From NCBI GenBank assembly GCA_012518185.1, contig JAAYTA010000069.1:1-48421 (forward strand): a DNA stretch of 48,421 bases. Direction: 5' to 3'. The notes under the pieces are model-generated. The model was not told where the DNA came from. It saw only the letters and a program-made list of their open reading frames with translations, and made no database searches. Within the stretch, counting starts at the first letter, position 1. Each line of letters opens with the position of its first letter. The stretch comes from Methanobacteriota archaeon. Lineage in GTDB: Archaea; Thermoplasmatota; Thermoplasmata; Methanomassiliicoccales; Methanomassiliicoccaceae. Both the position numbers and the translations under genes were made by a program. Positions 9,245 through 17,299 of the stretch are shown piece by piece.

Positions 9245-10099
9245 ATGATAATATCCTATGTTCATACATGCCATGTGAGTGATAAATCACTGGAACAGTT
9301 GAAAGAAATCCTTCATTCTATGAAGAGGGTGGCTATAGCTTATTCTGGTGGTGTAGATAGTGCCTTACTCCTTCGCGTAGCCAAAGATTCCCTTCTTGAA
9401 GAGATTATAGCTATTGTAAATGTCTCTCCATTAAACTCTGCAGATGACGTCGATAATGCTATTATGGTTGCTAGATCCATGAATATCGAGCCGCTAATAA
9501 CATATTCTAATCCATTGAATGATCCATATTTTAGAAGTAATCCTATCGATCGCTGTTACTATTGTAAAAAGAGTATGCTCAATGCTATAATCAATATGGC
9601 AAAGGATCGAGGAATCGAATGTGTAATAGAGGGAAGTCATCGCGACGATTTGGATTGCGATCGACCAGGTAATCGCGCAATTGCTGAGCTGGGTGTTAGA
9701 TCACCTCTGCGAGAAGTGGGATTGGATAAAAAGGGAGTTCGGAGATTGGCTAAAAAGTTATCAATTCCCTCAGCTGATAGACCTTCTAGCCCCTGCCTAA
9801 TTACTAGGATCCCATTTAATCAGGAGGTCAGTGAAGAAGCGCTTAAAACGGTTGAGAAAGCCGAGTCCGCACTTAAGGAATTGGGATTTGAAGAAGTTAG
9901 AGTTCGACATCATGGAACGATAGCTCGCATAGAAGTTCCACGGAATGATATGATCCGTCTGATTAATTTATATGATAAAGTGGTGGAAAAACTGAATCGG
10001 ACGGGATTCATCTATGTCACTGTAGACTTACAAGGTATTCGTTCAGGAAGTATGTCTGAGGCGTTGGCGAGTAATACCAATCGCCATAATGACGTGTGA
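9245..10099 (+). CDS. larE: LarE, ATP-dependent sacrificial sulfur transferase
   Basis: PP-loop enzyme that adenylates the carboxylate groups of the LarB product and donates sulfur to make the thiocarboxylates of the nickel-pincer nucleotide. The PP-loop SGGVDS begins about 34 residues in; RCYYCKKSM, GSHRDDLDCDRPG and SSPCLITRIPF follow, the last carrying the Cys that serves as sulfur donor in characterised LarE. 284 residues from the ATG at 9245, chosen because an AT-rich TATA-like stretch (about 9212-9224) lies about 27 nt upstream (leaderless). A TTG at 9233 and GTG at 9275 are alternatives. Divergent from larB, with under 50 nt between them, so shared control is likely. Confidence 0.9.
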   Translation: MIISYVHTCHVSDKSLEQLKEILHSMKRVAIAYSGGVDSALLLRVAKDSLLEEIIAIVNVSPLNSADDVDNAIMVARSMNIEPLITYSNPLNDPYFRSNPIDRCYYCKKSMLNAIINMAKDRGIECVIEGSHRDDLDCDRPGNRAIAELGVRSPLREVGLDKKGVRRLAKKLSIPSADRPSSPCLITRIPFNQEVSEEALKTVEKAESALKELGFEEVRVRHHGTIARIEVPRNDMIRLINLYDKVVEKLNRTGFIYVTVDLQGIRSGSMSEALASNTNRHNDV

Positions 10100-10254
10100 G
10101 CACATTTACCGTATTGATAAGTTCGATTCTATCTGATGTAGATATCTCATTTTAGATTGAGTATTATATATTCAGCCATGACACCACATATGTTATATTA
10201 TGAGTATTACCAAATTGAAAATCGATAAGTAAGTATGAAGAACAAACTATATTC

Positions 10255-10818
10255 ATGAATGTCTTCATCACTTTACTATCATATGATCACGGCATACTTC
10301 GTCAAGTCCTTGATGTCTTAGAAGATATTTCTGAAAATGACACTTGGAAGTATTATGAAGATATTATTCCACAGGCAATCGAATTTCTAAATAAATTCAT
10401 GGATCAATATCATCATGGAAAAGAGGAGAGTTTTCTATTCCCCGCCATTCCAGCAAGTGAAAGCTCTCTTAGAGAGCAGATTGACCATCTGATAGAGGAG
10501 CATAAACAGGTCAAGATATACATCAATGAGATAGAGTCGGGATCAGAATTATGGGATTTAGAACTCCTGAGAGACAGCGTTAATCAAATGACATCACACA
10601 TGCGTCACCACATAATAGAGGAAGAGGATATTGTTTTTCCAAGGATTGCGGAGCATTTGGATAGAGATGCAGATATGGCTTTATTCGAAGAGAGTCAAAA
10701 ATACATGGAAGTACGATTTGGCGCATCATTTCTGGCAGAAATGGAACAATTCGCAAACCAATTCCAAAATAGAGTGATGGGAGAAGGTGTAATCAAATAC
10801 AGTTCGTCTGGAGCGTAG
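10255..10818 (+). CDS. Hemerythrin HHE-domain protein
   Basis: 187 residues, largely one four-helix hemerythrin-like domain. Probable di-iron ligands are seen in HGILRQVL near residue 12, HHGKEESFLFP (about 58-68), EEHKQ (about 85) and HMRHHIIEEEDIVFP (about 121-135), followed by a C-terminal helix. Such domains bind O2, NO or iron, or sense oxygen. No promoter motif was certain in the 155-nt upstream spacer. It ends on a TAG stop 15 nt before the tRNA-Ser gene, which is on the opposite strand. One of three such proteins in the window. Confidence 0.88.
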   Translation: MNVFITLLSYDHGILRQVLDVLEDISENDTWKYYEDIIPQAIEFLNKFMDQYHHGKEESFLFPAIPASESSLREQIDHLIEEHKQVKIYINEIESGSELWDLELLRDSVNQMTSHMRHHIIEEEDIVFPRIAEHLDRDADMALFEESQKYMEVRFGASFLAEMEQFANQFQNRVMGEGVIKYSSSGA

Positions 10819-10828
10819 ATATTTCGTT

Positions 10829-10833
10829 AAAAA
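10829..10833 (-). terminator. Oligo-T terminator of tRNA-Ser
   Basis: Five T residues on the minus strand directly after the encoded CCA, the usual archaeal termination signal. Confidence 0.5.
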
Positions 10834-10940
10834 TGGCGCCGAGGGAGAGATTCGAACTCCCGTGGCGTTACCGCCAGTGGTTAACTCGGAGATCTCGGTC
10901 CATTCGAGACCACCGCCTTACCGGACTAGACTACCTCGGC
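10834..10940 (-). tRNA. tRNA-Ser(CGA) with 20-nt intron; CCA encoded
   Basis: Minus strand. Acceptor GCCGAGG/CCTCGGC, discriminator G, encoded CCA (10834-10836), D-arm GTCT/AGGC, anticodon stem GTGGT/ACCAC, a long variable arm GGCG-GTAA-CGCC (type II, as expected for Ser) and T-arm GGGAG-TTCGAAT-CTCTC. The anticodon loop is split: CTCGAA, then an intron (10883-10902), then A38, giving anticodon CGA. The junction forms a canonical bulge-helix-bulge: 4-bp CTCG/CGAG helix flanked by 3-nt bulges AAT and TTA, with cleavage after the second base of each. A T5 run follows the gene and a TATA box precedes it. Confidence 0.95.
10883..10902 (-). other. tRNA-Ser intron (20 nt, position 37/38)
   Basis: Archaeal tRNA intron lying between bases 37 and 38. 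The central helix pairs CTCG of the anticodon loop with CGAG of the intron, and each splice site sits in a 3-nt bulge. The inner helix of the intron is weak. Removal by the archaeal tRNA endonuclease is expected. Confidence 0.88.
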
Positions 10941-10963
10941 CCAATGGTGGCAGATGCGCGCCC

Positions 10964-10973
10964 ATATAAAAGG
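10964..10973 (-). promoter_or_regulatory. TATA box of tRNA-Ser
   Basis: CCTTTTATAT on the minus strand, centred about 27 nt before the mature 5' end, a close match to the archaeal box A. The surrounding leader (GGGCGCGCATCTGCC) is G+C-rich, in contrast to the AT-rich spacer beyond. Confidence 0.72.
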
Positions 10974-11179
10974 TTTTCACATAAGGGCAAATCTAGATAG
11001 AGTGACGTGATATGTTCTAATTTATAAAGTCTAATATTATAACTATGCTCTGACATTATTTAGTATATTTTTGAGGTAAATTAGCCTGACCAAAAATTAC
11101 CTATGGTTTGTCCATAGTAAATGGGGTAATATTCATCTACTTCATCAATATCAGGAAATCGCATCTTGCAAGTGAAGGA

Positions 11180-11377
11180 GTGATTATAATTATCATCATC
11201 AAGATTGACGATGAGCAATGGGAGATCGAGGCATCATCTCCATTGGAAGTATTGCAAGCATTATCGCTATTACCTGATTCGTATCTTATTCTGAGAGATA
11301 ATGTTCCGATACCTATAGATGAACCTTTGAACAATGGAGATATTATTAGGGCTATCAAAGTGGCATCAGGAGGTTGA
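11180..11377 (+). CDS. Ubiquitin-like sulfur-carrier candidate (ThiS/MoaD/SAMP fold) ending in Gly-Gly
   Basis: Short beta-grasp-like protein. From the GTG at 11180 it is 65 residues: a hydrophobic first strand (VIIIIIIKIDDEQWEIE), helix SPLEVLQALSLL, then YLILRDNVPIP, LNNGDIIRAIKVASGG. The L-x-x-G-D-x-I-x-x-I pattern and free C-terminal Gly-Gly are what ThiS, MoaD and archaeal SAMP proteins use for thiocarboxylation. The frame is open upstream to a TTG at 11108, but the added residues do not look like the fold. Partner E1-like enzyme is not in the window. Possible roles are tRNA thiolation, thiamine or molybdopterin sulfur supply, or protein tagging; which one cannot be said. Confidence 0.7.
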   Translation: MIIIIIIKIDDEQWEIEASSPLEVLQALSLLPDSYLILRDNVPIPIDEPLNNGDIIRAIKVASGG

Positions 11378-11665
11378 GTACTCCAGATAGGCCACGATAT
11401 GTGTAGGAATACATGATTGATAGAAGCACCATATAGAAAAATATTTAATTACCATTTCCCCCTATTGGGCCGAAACGGTTTACTCAGACTGATCTCATGT
11501 TCACTCTCACCATTTCATCCCGTTCACTTACGGGAGGTTTAATCCGACAACAGTCGCAAATAGGAATACAGCAGGCGGCTGGGTTCCAATTATAATCAGT
11601 GATAGTGCCAATGTTATTCTGGCCCTGGGACGACCGTTTCATGACAATATAAAGAGGTATACAAT
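11378..11665 (+). promoter_or_regulatory. Long dnaG leader region with hairpin
   Basis: The 288-nt spacer holds an AT-rich TATA-like stretch (AAATATTTAATTACC, about 11435-11450) followed by about 190 nt that is visibly richer in G+C than other spacers. Within it is a perfect hairpin TCCCGT-TCACTT-ACGGGA (11518-11535). A Shine-Dalgarno-like AAAGAGG stands about 6 nt before the dnaG ATG. The stretch also carries a short ATG-led frame (11497-, about 32 codons) with no recognised product. It could be a structured 5' UTR or a small RNA. Confidence 0.4.
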
Positions 11666-13009
11666 ATGAACATCGATCCTAGCACCACCAAGTACATGAT
11701 CAAAGCGAGGCTTCAGGCCGACGGTATTGTCGAGAAGCCCGATGTGGTCGGTGCAATATTCGGTCAGACCGAGGGTCTACTCGGCGACGAACTTGATTTA
11801 AGGGATCTCCAAAAGAGCGGACGCATAGGTCGCATCGAAGTGGAGGTCGGTTCCAGACAAGGTAAATCGGAAGGTGAAATTCTGATACCATCTAGTTTAG
11901 ACCAGGTGGAGACCGTAATTCTGGCCTCTGCACTGGAGACTATAGATCGTATCGGCCCATGCAAGGCGAAAATAAATACGCTTAGCATTGAGGATGTTCG
12001 GGTCTCCAAAAGACAGAAGATCATCGATAGGGCCAAAGACCTTCTTTCCGAGCTTATCAAGCAGTCTAAGACTTCTGGCATTGACCTTACTGAGAGTGTA
12101 AGACAATCAGTTCAAGTTGAGGAGATTATTCATTATGGTAAAGAACACCTGCCTGCTGGCCCCAACGTTGTGGATAGCGATGCTATAATCGTTGTAGAAG
12201 GTCGATCAGACGTGCTCAACTTACTGAGATCGGGGATCAAAAATGCCATTGCTGTAGAGGGTACCAATATCCCTAAGACCATAGCTGATCTCTCTAGAGA
12301 ACGAGTTATCACCGCCTTTGTAGATGGTGATCGAGGAGGCGAACTTGTCCTACGCGAGTTGTTTCAGGTAGCTGAGGTAGACTTCGTCGCCAGGGCACCA
12401 CGCGGCATGGAAGTTGAAGAGCTTACTCAAAAGCAAATAATGAAAGGGCTTCGCAACAAGATACCCGGAGAGCAGTTCATAGAGATGTACGGCTTATCTA
12501 TCGAAATTAAAGAGCATGTGGAACCGGAGCCAGAGAGGCCTGAGCGACACATTGAGAAACCCGAGAAGCCTGAAAGGATAGAAAGAGTAGAAAGGGTTCA
12601 TCGTGAACCTCGTGAAAGGAGAGAGAGATCTAGACATGAGCGAGAACGCGATCCTGTACCTCCAGTGATCGAGGCTGAACCGTTTGAAAAAACACCTACT
12701 AAGCATTTATCAGATAGTCAAATGAAATTCAGGACTATGATTAATGAACTTGGATCTACATCTAAGGCAAAGATCCTAGGACCTGATATGGCTATTATTA
12801 AAGAGGTTCCAGTGCGCGAGCTAGTCACTACTCTAAAAGCCGATGCAAAGGGAGTGGACGCCGTGGTGTTCGATGGCATCGTTACCCAGCGTATTCTAGA
12901 TATCGCTTCAGATAAGAAGATATCTACTATCATAGGAACTAAGATGGGTAATATAACCAAGCAACCCACATCAGTGGATGTTTGGTCTAAGGATGATCTA
13001 AACGAGTGA
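11666..13009 (+). CDS. dnaG: Archaeal DnaG-type TOPRIM primase
   Basis: 447 residues. The TOPRIM domain is clear: IIVVEGRSDVLNLL with E179 and D182, then AFVDGDRGGE with D220 and D222, the metal-binding acidic residues. An N-terminal archaeal DnaG domain (about 1-165) precedes it; a charged Pro/Glu/Arg-rich linker (about 285-345) leads to a small C-terminal domain (about 350-447). Archaeal DnaG has primase activity in vitro and also associates with the exosome, where it helps poly(A)-RNA degradation. No bacterial zinc-binding or helicase-binding domain is seen, as expected. Starts at an ATG with a preceding AAAGAGG; the next gene begins 6 nt after its stop, so they are co-transcribed. Confidence 0.95.
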   Translation: MNIDPSTTKYMIKARLQADGIVEKPDVVGAIFGQTEGLLGDELDLRDLQKSGRIGRIEVEVGSRQGKSEGEILIPSSLDQVETVILASALETIDRIGPCKAKINTLSIEDVRVSKRQKIIDRAKDLLSELIKQSKTSGIDLTESVRQSVQVEEIIHYGKEHLPAGPNVVDSDAIIVVEGRSDVLNLLRSGIKNAIAVEGTNIPKTIADLSRERVITAFVDGDRGGELVLRELFQVAEVDFVARAPRGMEVEELTQKQIMKGLRNKIPGEQFIEMYGLSIEIKEHVEPEPERPERHIEKPEKPERIERVERVHREPRERRERSRHERERDPVPPVIEAEPFEKTPTKHLSDSQMKFRTMINELGSTSKAKILGPDMAIIKEVPVRELVTTLKADAKGVDAVVFDGIVTQRILDIASDKKISTIIGTKMGNITKQPTSVDVWSKDDLNE

Positions 13010-13015
13010 GACATA

Positions 13016-14545
13016 ATGAGTGGAAAAATCGATTTGACCAAAGAGATCGACCTGCGCGGTCTCTCTACTACTGACGATATTCTAATACCAGCAGACCCGC
13101 TAAAGCGAGTTATTGGACAAGATGAAGCGGTAGAGTTAGCTCGGATAGCTGCTAGACAGAGGAGACATCTACTACTAGTAGGTCCTCCGGGCACTGGCAA
13201 ATCGATGATAGCGCAGGCTCTCGCTCTTCATCTCCCTCATCCTACAGAAGAAGTGCGAGTGGTCCATAACCCAGAGAATCCAGAGCGCCCATTGGTAGAG
13301 GTGAGAGATGAGGCAGAAGTCCTTGAAGAGCGAGAATCGAAAGGATCTGCTGAGGGAGAACTCATCAAACCAGAGGATGCTCCTGCTAATGTGGCAGAGC
13401 GCCTTGGTTATAGATGCCGCAATTGCGGTATCTACTCACCTCCCTCCGAACGTTTTTGCCCAGGCTGTGAAAAAGGCAAATTAGACCTAGGCGCACAAGC
13501 GGGAAATCCCTTTGGAGATATCTTGGGTGGCCTTATGGAGTCCATGGCGGGCGCTGCGCCGTTCCCTACTGGAAAGGAGAGAGTTACTACTACTCGTAGA
13601 CGATTTGATAAAGAGGAAGTCGTAGTATTCGAGCGCAGCGGTAACATGATCCGCGTTCTTGAGCAGAAAGCACTGGAGCGACGTAGGGAGATGGAGAAGC
13701 TAAACCCTCGAAAGGTTATTGTCCCTATAGATCGGAATCCTTTTATCCTATCTACTGGAGCTTCCGAAACTGAACTTCTTGGAGATGTTAGACATGATCC
13801 ATTTGGAGGTCATAGCAATCTCGGCACACCACCTTTTGATAGAGTCGTACCCGGTGCCATCCATGAAGCTCATCAAGGAGTATTGTTTCTGGACGAGATC
13901 TCTCATTTAGGCGCTACTCAACGTTACATTTTGACCGCAATGCAGGAGAAACAATTCCCAATTGCAGGTCGCAATCCACAATCAGCTGGTGCCTCAGTTC
14001 GTGTAGATAATGTACCATCTGACTTCATACTTGTCGCCGCATGTAATATTCAAGACTTAGAGCAGGTACTTTCTCCATTGCGATCTCGCATTAGTGGAGA
14101 TGGATATGAAGTTCTCGTGGAGACTACTATGGATGATTCTCTAGAAAATCGCGCATTGCTGGCTCAATTCGTAGCGCAGGAGATCGTTTTCGATGGACGC
14201 ATTCCACATGCCAACCTTGGTGCGGTTGAAGCGATTATAAAAGAAGCAAGACGCCGCGCTAAAGTTATGGATGGTCGCGATGGAGCGCTCACTCTTAGAC
14301 TACGTGAACTAGGAGGACTGGTTCGCTCAGCAGGCGACCTAGCAGTCTCCATGTCTGATGACGTGATTGATGAAAAACACGTCATTGCAGCGATACGTCG
14401 TAGCCGCCCTGTGGAAGAGCAGATAAAGGAGCGCTACGGATCATATATGCGAGGATTGGGGACTGATATATCATCGGCACAAAAGGAAAAGTCCCCTTAT
14501 TATTTCTGGAATGAGCACATTCAGGATGATCAGGCCTATCATTGA
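13016..14545 (+). CDS. LonB-like AAA+ ATPase with zinc ribbon and no protease domain
   Basis: 509 residues. The N-terminal half matches the ATPase of archaeal membrane Lon (LonB): GQDEAVELARIAARQRRHL, Walker A GPPGTGKS (56-63), the NPENPERP segment, Walker B GVLFLDE (288-294), ACNIQDLEQVLSPLRSRI with sensor/Arg-finger residues, and a helical lid to about 480. Two features differ from LonB: the insertion that normally holds transmembrane helices contains a zinc ribbon (C134-x2-C137, C148-x2-C151) and no convincing membrane helix, and the Ser-Lys protease domain is absent, the protein stopping right after the lid. The next gene is convergent with zero spacing, so no split protease half follows. 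Likely a soluble remodelling ATPase; co-transcribed with dnaG. Confidence 0.85.
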   Translation: MSGKIDLTKEIDLRGLSTTDDILIPADPLKRVIGQDEAVELARIAARQRRHLLLVGPPGTGKSMIAQALALHLPHPTEEVRVVHNPENPERPLVEVRDEAEVLEERESKGSAEGELIKPEDAPANVAERLGYRCRNCGIYSPPSERFCPGCEKGKLDLGAQAGNPFGDILGGLMESMAGAAPFPTGKERVTTTRRRFDKEEVVVFERSGNMIRVLEQKALERRREMEKLNPRKVIVPIDRNPFILSTGASETELLGDVRHDPFGGHSNLGTPPFDRVVPGAIHEAHQGVLFLDEISHLGATQRYILTAMQEKQFPIAGRNPQSAGASVRVDNVPSDFILVAACNIQDLEQVLSPLRSRISGDGYEVLVETTMDDSLENRALLAQFVAQEIVFDGRIPHANLGAVEAIIKEARRRAKVMDGRDGALTLRLRELGGLVRSAGDLAVSMSDDVIDEKHVIAAIRRSRPVEEQIKERYGSYMRGLGTDISSAQKEKSPYYFWNEHIQDDQAYH

Positions 14546-14989
14546 TCAAAGCCATCTTTGCATCTGATAGGCATCTTCGCCATCATTGTAGTAATTTCCA
14601 ATGACACCAACGCGCAGGAAGCCTAATTTATGATAGAAGTTCAGAGCAGCATCATTATGCTTCCGTACCTCGAGAGTAACTATTCGAGTTCCTCTCTTGC
14701 TACTCTCTTCTAAAAATCGTTTCATCAGCATGGTTCCAATGCCCCTTCTACGAGAGTCGGGGCTGACTGCTAGCATAAGTACTCTTGATTGTAGGTTAGG
14801 TAGCAACGCACCGAGTATGAATGCTTTAATGCCATCCGGTGACTCGACAACAATGAAGCCATCGGGCCAGGATAGAGAGAGCGAAATAAACAGAGATGGA
14901 TCATATTTCTCACTCAAGGTCTTACATGCTAAGTCATAGACCAACGGTAGATCGGCTTGGGAGAATCCTCTGAGATACACCTTAATCAC
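14546..14989 (-). CDS. rimI: RimI/Ard1-type protein N-alpha-acetyltransferase (GNAT)
   Basis: 147-residue GNAT enzyme that acetylates protein N-termini. The acetyl-CoA loop is SRRRGIGTMLMKRF (about 82-95), preceded by LMLAVSPD and followed by the RimI-type LEVRKHNDAALNFYHKLGF and GNYYNDGEDAYQM segment. Size and motifs match archaeal RimI/Naa10 homologues, which have a broad specificity for Ser/Ala/Thr/Met-Leu N-termini. Its stop abuts the stop of the convergent LonB-like gene with no spacer, so transcripts must overlap. Confidence 0.9.
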   Translation of the reverse strand: MIKVYLRGFSQADLPLVYDLACKTLSEKYDPSLFISLSLSWPDGFIVVESPDGIKAFILGALLPNLQSRVLMLAVSPDSRRRGIGTMLMKRFLEESSKRGTRIVTLEVRKHNDAALNFYHKLGFLRVGVIGNYYNDGEDAYQMQRWL

Positions 14990-15131
14990 AATCGTTTAAC
15001 TTATCAATAATCTTTTTCAGAGATATGATCCTTAATAAGCATGATTGTTTAAACATATAGGGCTCAAAGTATTATCATAAATTGAGTTAATACCAAATAT
15101 AGTAAAAATTAAGGTGCCCAGTAAGGGCCAT

Positions 15132-15809
15132 TTAAAGATATTGTATTAAGTCAGTTAGTACAGCAGCTGGATCAGCGGCCTTAACTACACCGGATGCTAA
15201 AAGCACTCCTGAGGCTCCTAGTTCTACTGCTCGCTTGACATCACGTCCAGTCTTGATGCCTGCACCACATAGAACTTCAATGCTATCGTCGATTTTCTGA
15301 ACAGCCTTGACTGTGTTCTCGATTATTTCTGGCTGTGCATCTGTAACTGATATGTCGCCACCGATAAGTTCAGGAGGCTCTATCGCTATAGCATTGGGCT
15401 TAAGTGATGCTGCAGCAGCGGAAGTAGCTGTAGTATCTGTGCAGACAACTGTTGTCAGCTGATTGGAATGGCATCGATCTACAGCTACTCCAATATCTGC
15501 AAGTCGTAAGCGGCGCTCAGAGTGATTTATTAAAGTTCCTACAGCGCCCGCACCGTGGAGGAGCTGTGCTGTCAACCTCCCCGTGGCTGCTCCAGGCTTG
15601 TGTGGATCAACGTGTTGCGCGAATACTGGCACGTCTGTCGACGAGACTATCTGTGCGATAGCAGTTGCAGGTGGACAGACAGCGATACTAATGCCAGTCT
15701 GTTCAGCCACATTATGGCATATTCGGGCAAGATGGAGAGCTCTATCGCCCTCCACTTCCGAATAAGCTTTGAAGTTGACTATGACAGTCGGTATGCGAGA
15801 ATCAGTCAA
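15132..15809 (-). CDS. tpiA: Triosephosphate isomerase, archaeal type
   Basis: 225 residues, the short tetrameric archaeal form. Interconverts dihydroxyacetone phosphate and glyceraldehyde 3-phosphate. NFKAYSE holds the catalytic Asn/Lys pair (residues 12-14), INHSE the catalytic His (about 94), AIEPPELIGG the catalytic Glu (about 143), and CGAGIKTG plus GVLLASGVVKA the phosphate-binding loops. Its start overlaps the end of fbp by 8 nt, so the two gluconeogenic genes are translationally coupled. The spacer after its stop (15131-14990, 142 nt) is AT-rich and without features. Confidence 0.95.
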   Translation of the reverse strand: MTDSRIPTVIVNFKAYSEVEGDRALHLARICHNVAEQTGISIAVCPPATAIAQIVSSTDVPVFAQHVDPHKPGAATGRLTAQLLHGAGAVGTLINHSERRLRLADIGVAVDRCHSNQLTTVVCTDTTATSAAAASLKPNAIAIEPPELIGGDISVTDAQPEIIENTVKAVQKIDDSIEVLCGAGIKTGRDVKRAVELGASGVLLASGVVKAADPAAVLTDLIQYL

Positions 15810-16944
15810 GCTTCTCCATCCTCTCCTTGAGTTTGCTCAAGACAGTTGGCCGAGTAGTGTATTCCATCTCTTCTGGACCTAAGACAGCAGGCATGAATGG
15901 ACCATGACGGCGCATATAGTTAGACGCCTTCACCGCACCTCTGCGAGCTTCATCCCAACAACTGCCCTTGAAGTAATCAACAGGAATGTGTACGCCGGGT
16001 TTGGAATCGGGATCTTCTAAGCCCTGGAACATGCCATTGCTAACCATCATACCTAGTGCAACAATTCGAGGCGGGCCATCAAAGAACACTGGATCCGAAT
16101 CCTCAACCGAGCAAGGATACCAACCGCCATAGTGAGATCCGCGCATCCATCCAGCAACTAATGAAGGGAACATATACGGCTGTAATACTTCACCAACTGC
16201 AGGAAGTCCACTTTGGCAACGGCATACGCATACCGGATCGTCTTTACCTACATATTTACCAGCAGAAATATTGAGCTTCTCGGTAGATACGACAGCAGCT
16301 ATACCTATGTCATCACTCTTGCTCCAGATTCTTTTGATTGCATATCGAGTGGTATCGCCAAGTAAGGTCAGCATATCGTAGGTCTCATCAGGCGAAGACA
16401 TGACAACTCTCTTAGAGTCGCATACGTCGACTATCTCAAATTTGAATCCTTCATGAGCTCGCGGATCTATTACCAATCCGGTTGTAGTGAAGGGATCCAT
16501 GAAAGTTCTGCATAATGGTAGAGAGTATGAAGAGGGTTCTGTCTTATCAGCCATTAGAAATACTAAGGGCTCGGCGCCTCGTTCTTTGAACTCCATCTCT
16601 GCTGCTCCAGGGCCCGCTCCGCGGACATTGCCTGAGAACGCATCAGTCAATAGATCTTGTCCTGCAGCATAGAGCTTCATTGATTTGGCTACTTTAGTAG
16701 CCTCCATGAAGGCTTCCCATGCTAATCCATGGATGTCCTTGTTGTTCTCACCACGGTTGTGAGTTAAGAACAGATTGATATCATCACCAACCCTGGTGAC
16801 GTAGTAATCATTTATGATGCCAGCAGAATGTCCATCAGCAAGGCGCTCTTCGCATTTCTGCATCATGAGCGGGTGTGGCCTAGCATGGCCGCCTACCGAA
16901 CCAACATCTGCCTTAATAACTGAAACAGTGACTCTATCTGACAT
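15802..16944 (-). CDS. fbp: Fructose-1,6-bisphosphate aldolase/phosphatase (type V FBPase)
   Basis: 380 residues, full length for the bifunctional archaeal enzyme that condenses triose phosphates and then hydrolyses fructose 1,6-bisphosphate, making gluconeogenesis unidirectional. The N-terminus (VTVSVIKADVGSVGGHARPHP) carries the metal-binding Asp and His of the family; GQDLLTDAFSGNVRGAGPG (about 95-113), MADKTEP and VDYFKGSCWDEARRGA are also diagnostic; the last includes the Schiff-base Lys region. ATG at 16944 has a G-rich SD-like stretch (AGGGG) and a TATA box upstream. Coupled to tpiA, which supplies its substrate pair. Confidence 0.95.
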   Translation of the reverse strand: MSDRVTVSVIKADVGSVGGHARPHPLMMQKCEERLADGHSAGIINDYYVTRVGDDINLFLTHNRGENNKDIHGLAWEAFMEATKVAKSMKLYAAGQDLLTDAFSGNVRGAGPGAAEMEFKERGAEPLVFLMADKTEPSSYSLPLCRTFMDPFTTTGLVIDPRAHEGFKFEIVDVCDSKRVVMSSPDETYDMLTLLGDTTRYAIKRIWSKSDDIGIAAVVSTEKLNISAGKYVGKDDPVCVCRCQSGLPAVGEVLQPYMFPSLVAGWMRGSHYGGWYPCSVEDSDPVFFDGPPRIVALGMMVSNGMFQGLEDPDSKPGVHIPVDYFKGSCWDEARRGAVKASNYMRRHGPFMPAVLGPEEMEYTTRPTVLSKLKERMEKLD

Positions 16945-16986
16945 TCCATTTTCCCCTAAGCTATGATTTCGAAATAATGCTTACTG

Positions 16987-16994
16987 TATAAATA
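16987..16994 (-). promoter_or_regulatory. TATA box of fbp-tpiA
   Basis: TATTTATA on the minus strand about 45 nt before the fbp ATG, implying a leader of around 20 nt. Confidence 0.55.
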
Positions 16995-17299
16995 CTTAGC
17001 AACATGAGGAGCCAGTAAAGGCTTACTCTTCTGTTGCGAGCGTCTTGTATATAAATAAATGTTAAATATTTTTGTGAGTTTTTAGTCGCAATACCAAAGA
17101 GATGTGTCATTTGGAAGTACCAATTTAATTTATGATCAAGGCACTGTTGATCACTCATCGCTAGCGCTAGGTGAAATTGTGTGCTATTCCTGATAGAGGA
17201 GCTATACTGATCTACATTGAGTAGATTCAAACTACACAAGTTCGCGTGCCTTATACCGATCCATCCCAACGACCTATGTGCTCTATGGTCAATTATTGC
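16995..17299. other. Spacer without recognised gene
   Basis: Together with the fbp promoter this makes a 355-nt gene-poor stretch between fbp and the ferredoxin. It is AT-rich, contains a CGCTAGCG palindrome near 17158 and an AT-rich run at 17049-17075. A 102-codon minus-strand frame spans part of it but has no recognisable motif and poor coding character. I see no RNA gene. Confidence 0.4.

Noticed and set aside
10100-10254. C/D-box guide RNA in spacers
   Set aside because: Isolated TGATG- or CTGA-like words occur by chance, but no spacer has the ordered C-D'-C'-D box set.
10816-10830. TAG read-through as pyrrolysine in the hemerythrin gene
   Set aside because: The frame ends four codons later at TAA and the domain is complete; TAG is also the stop of nadA, so it acts as an ordinary stop.
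11460-11665. SRP RNA or RNase P RNA in the dnaG leader
   Set aside because: None of the conserved blocks of these RNAs is present and the stretch is too short.
16961-17269. 102-codon minus-strand frame upstream of fbp
   Set aside because: Overlaps the fbp promoter, has no recognisable motif and an amino-acid composition unlike the neighbouring proteins.
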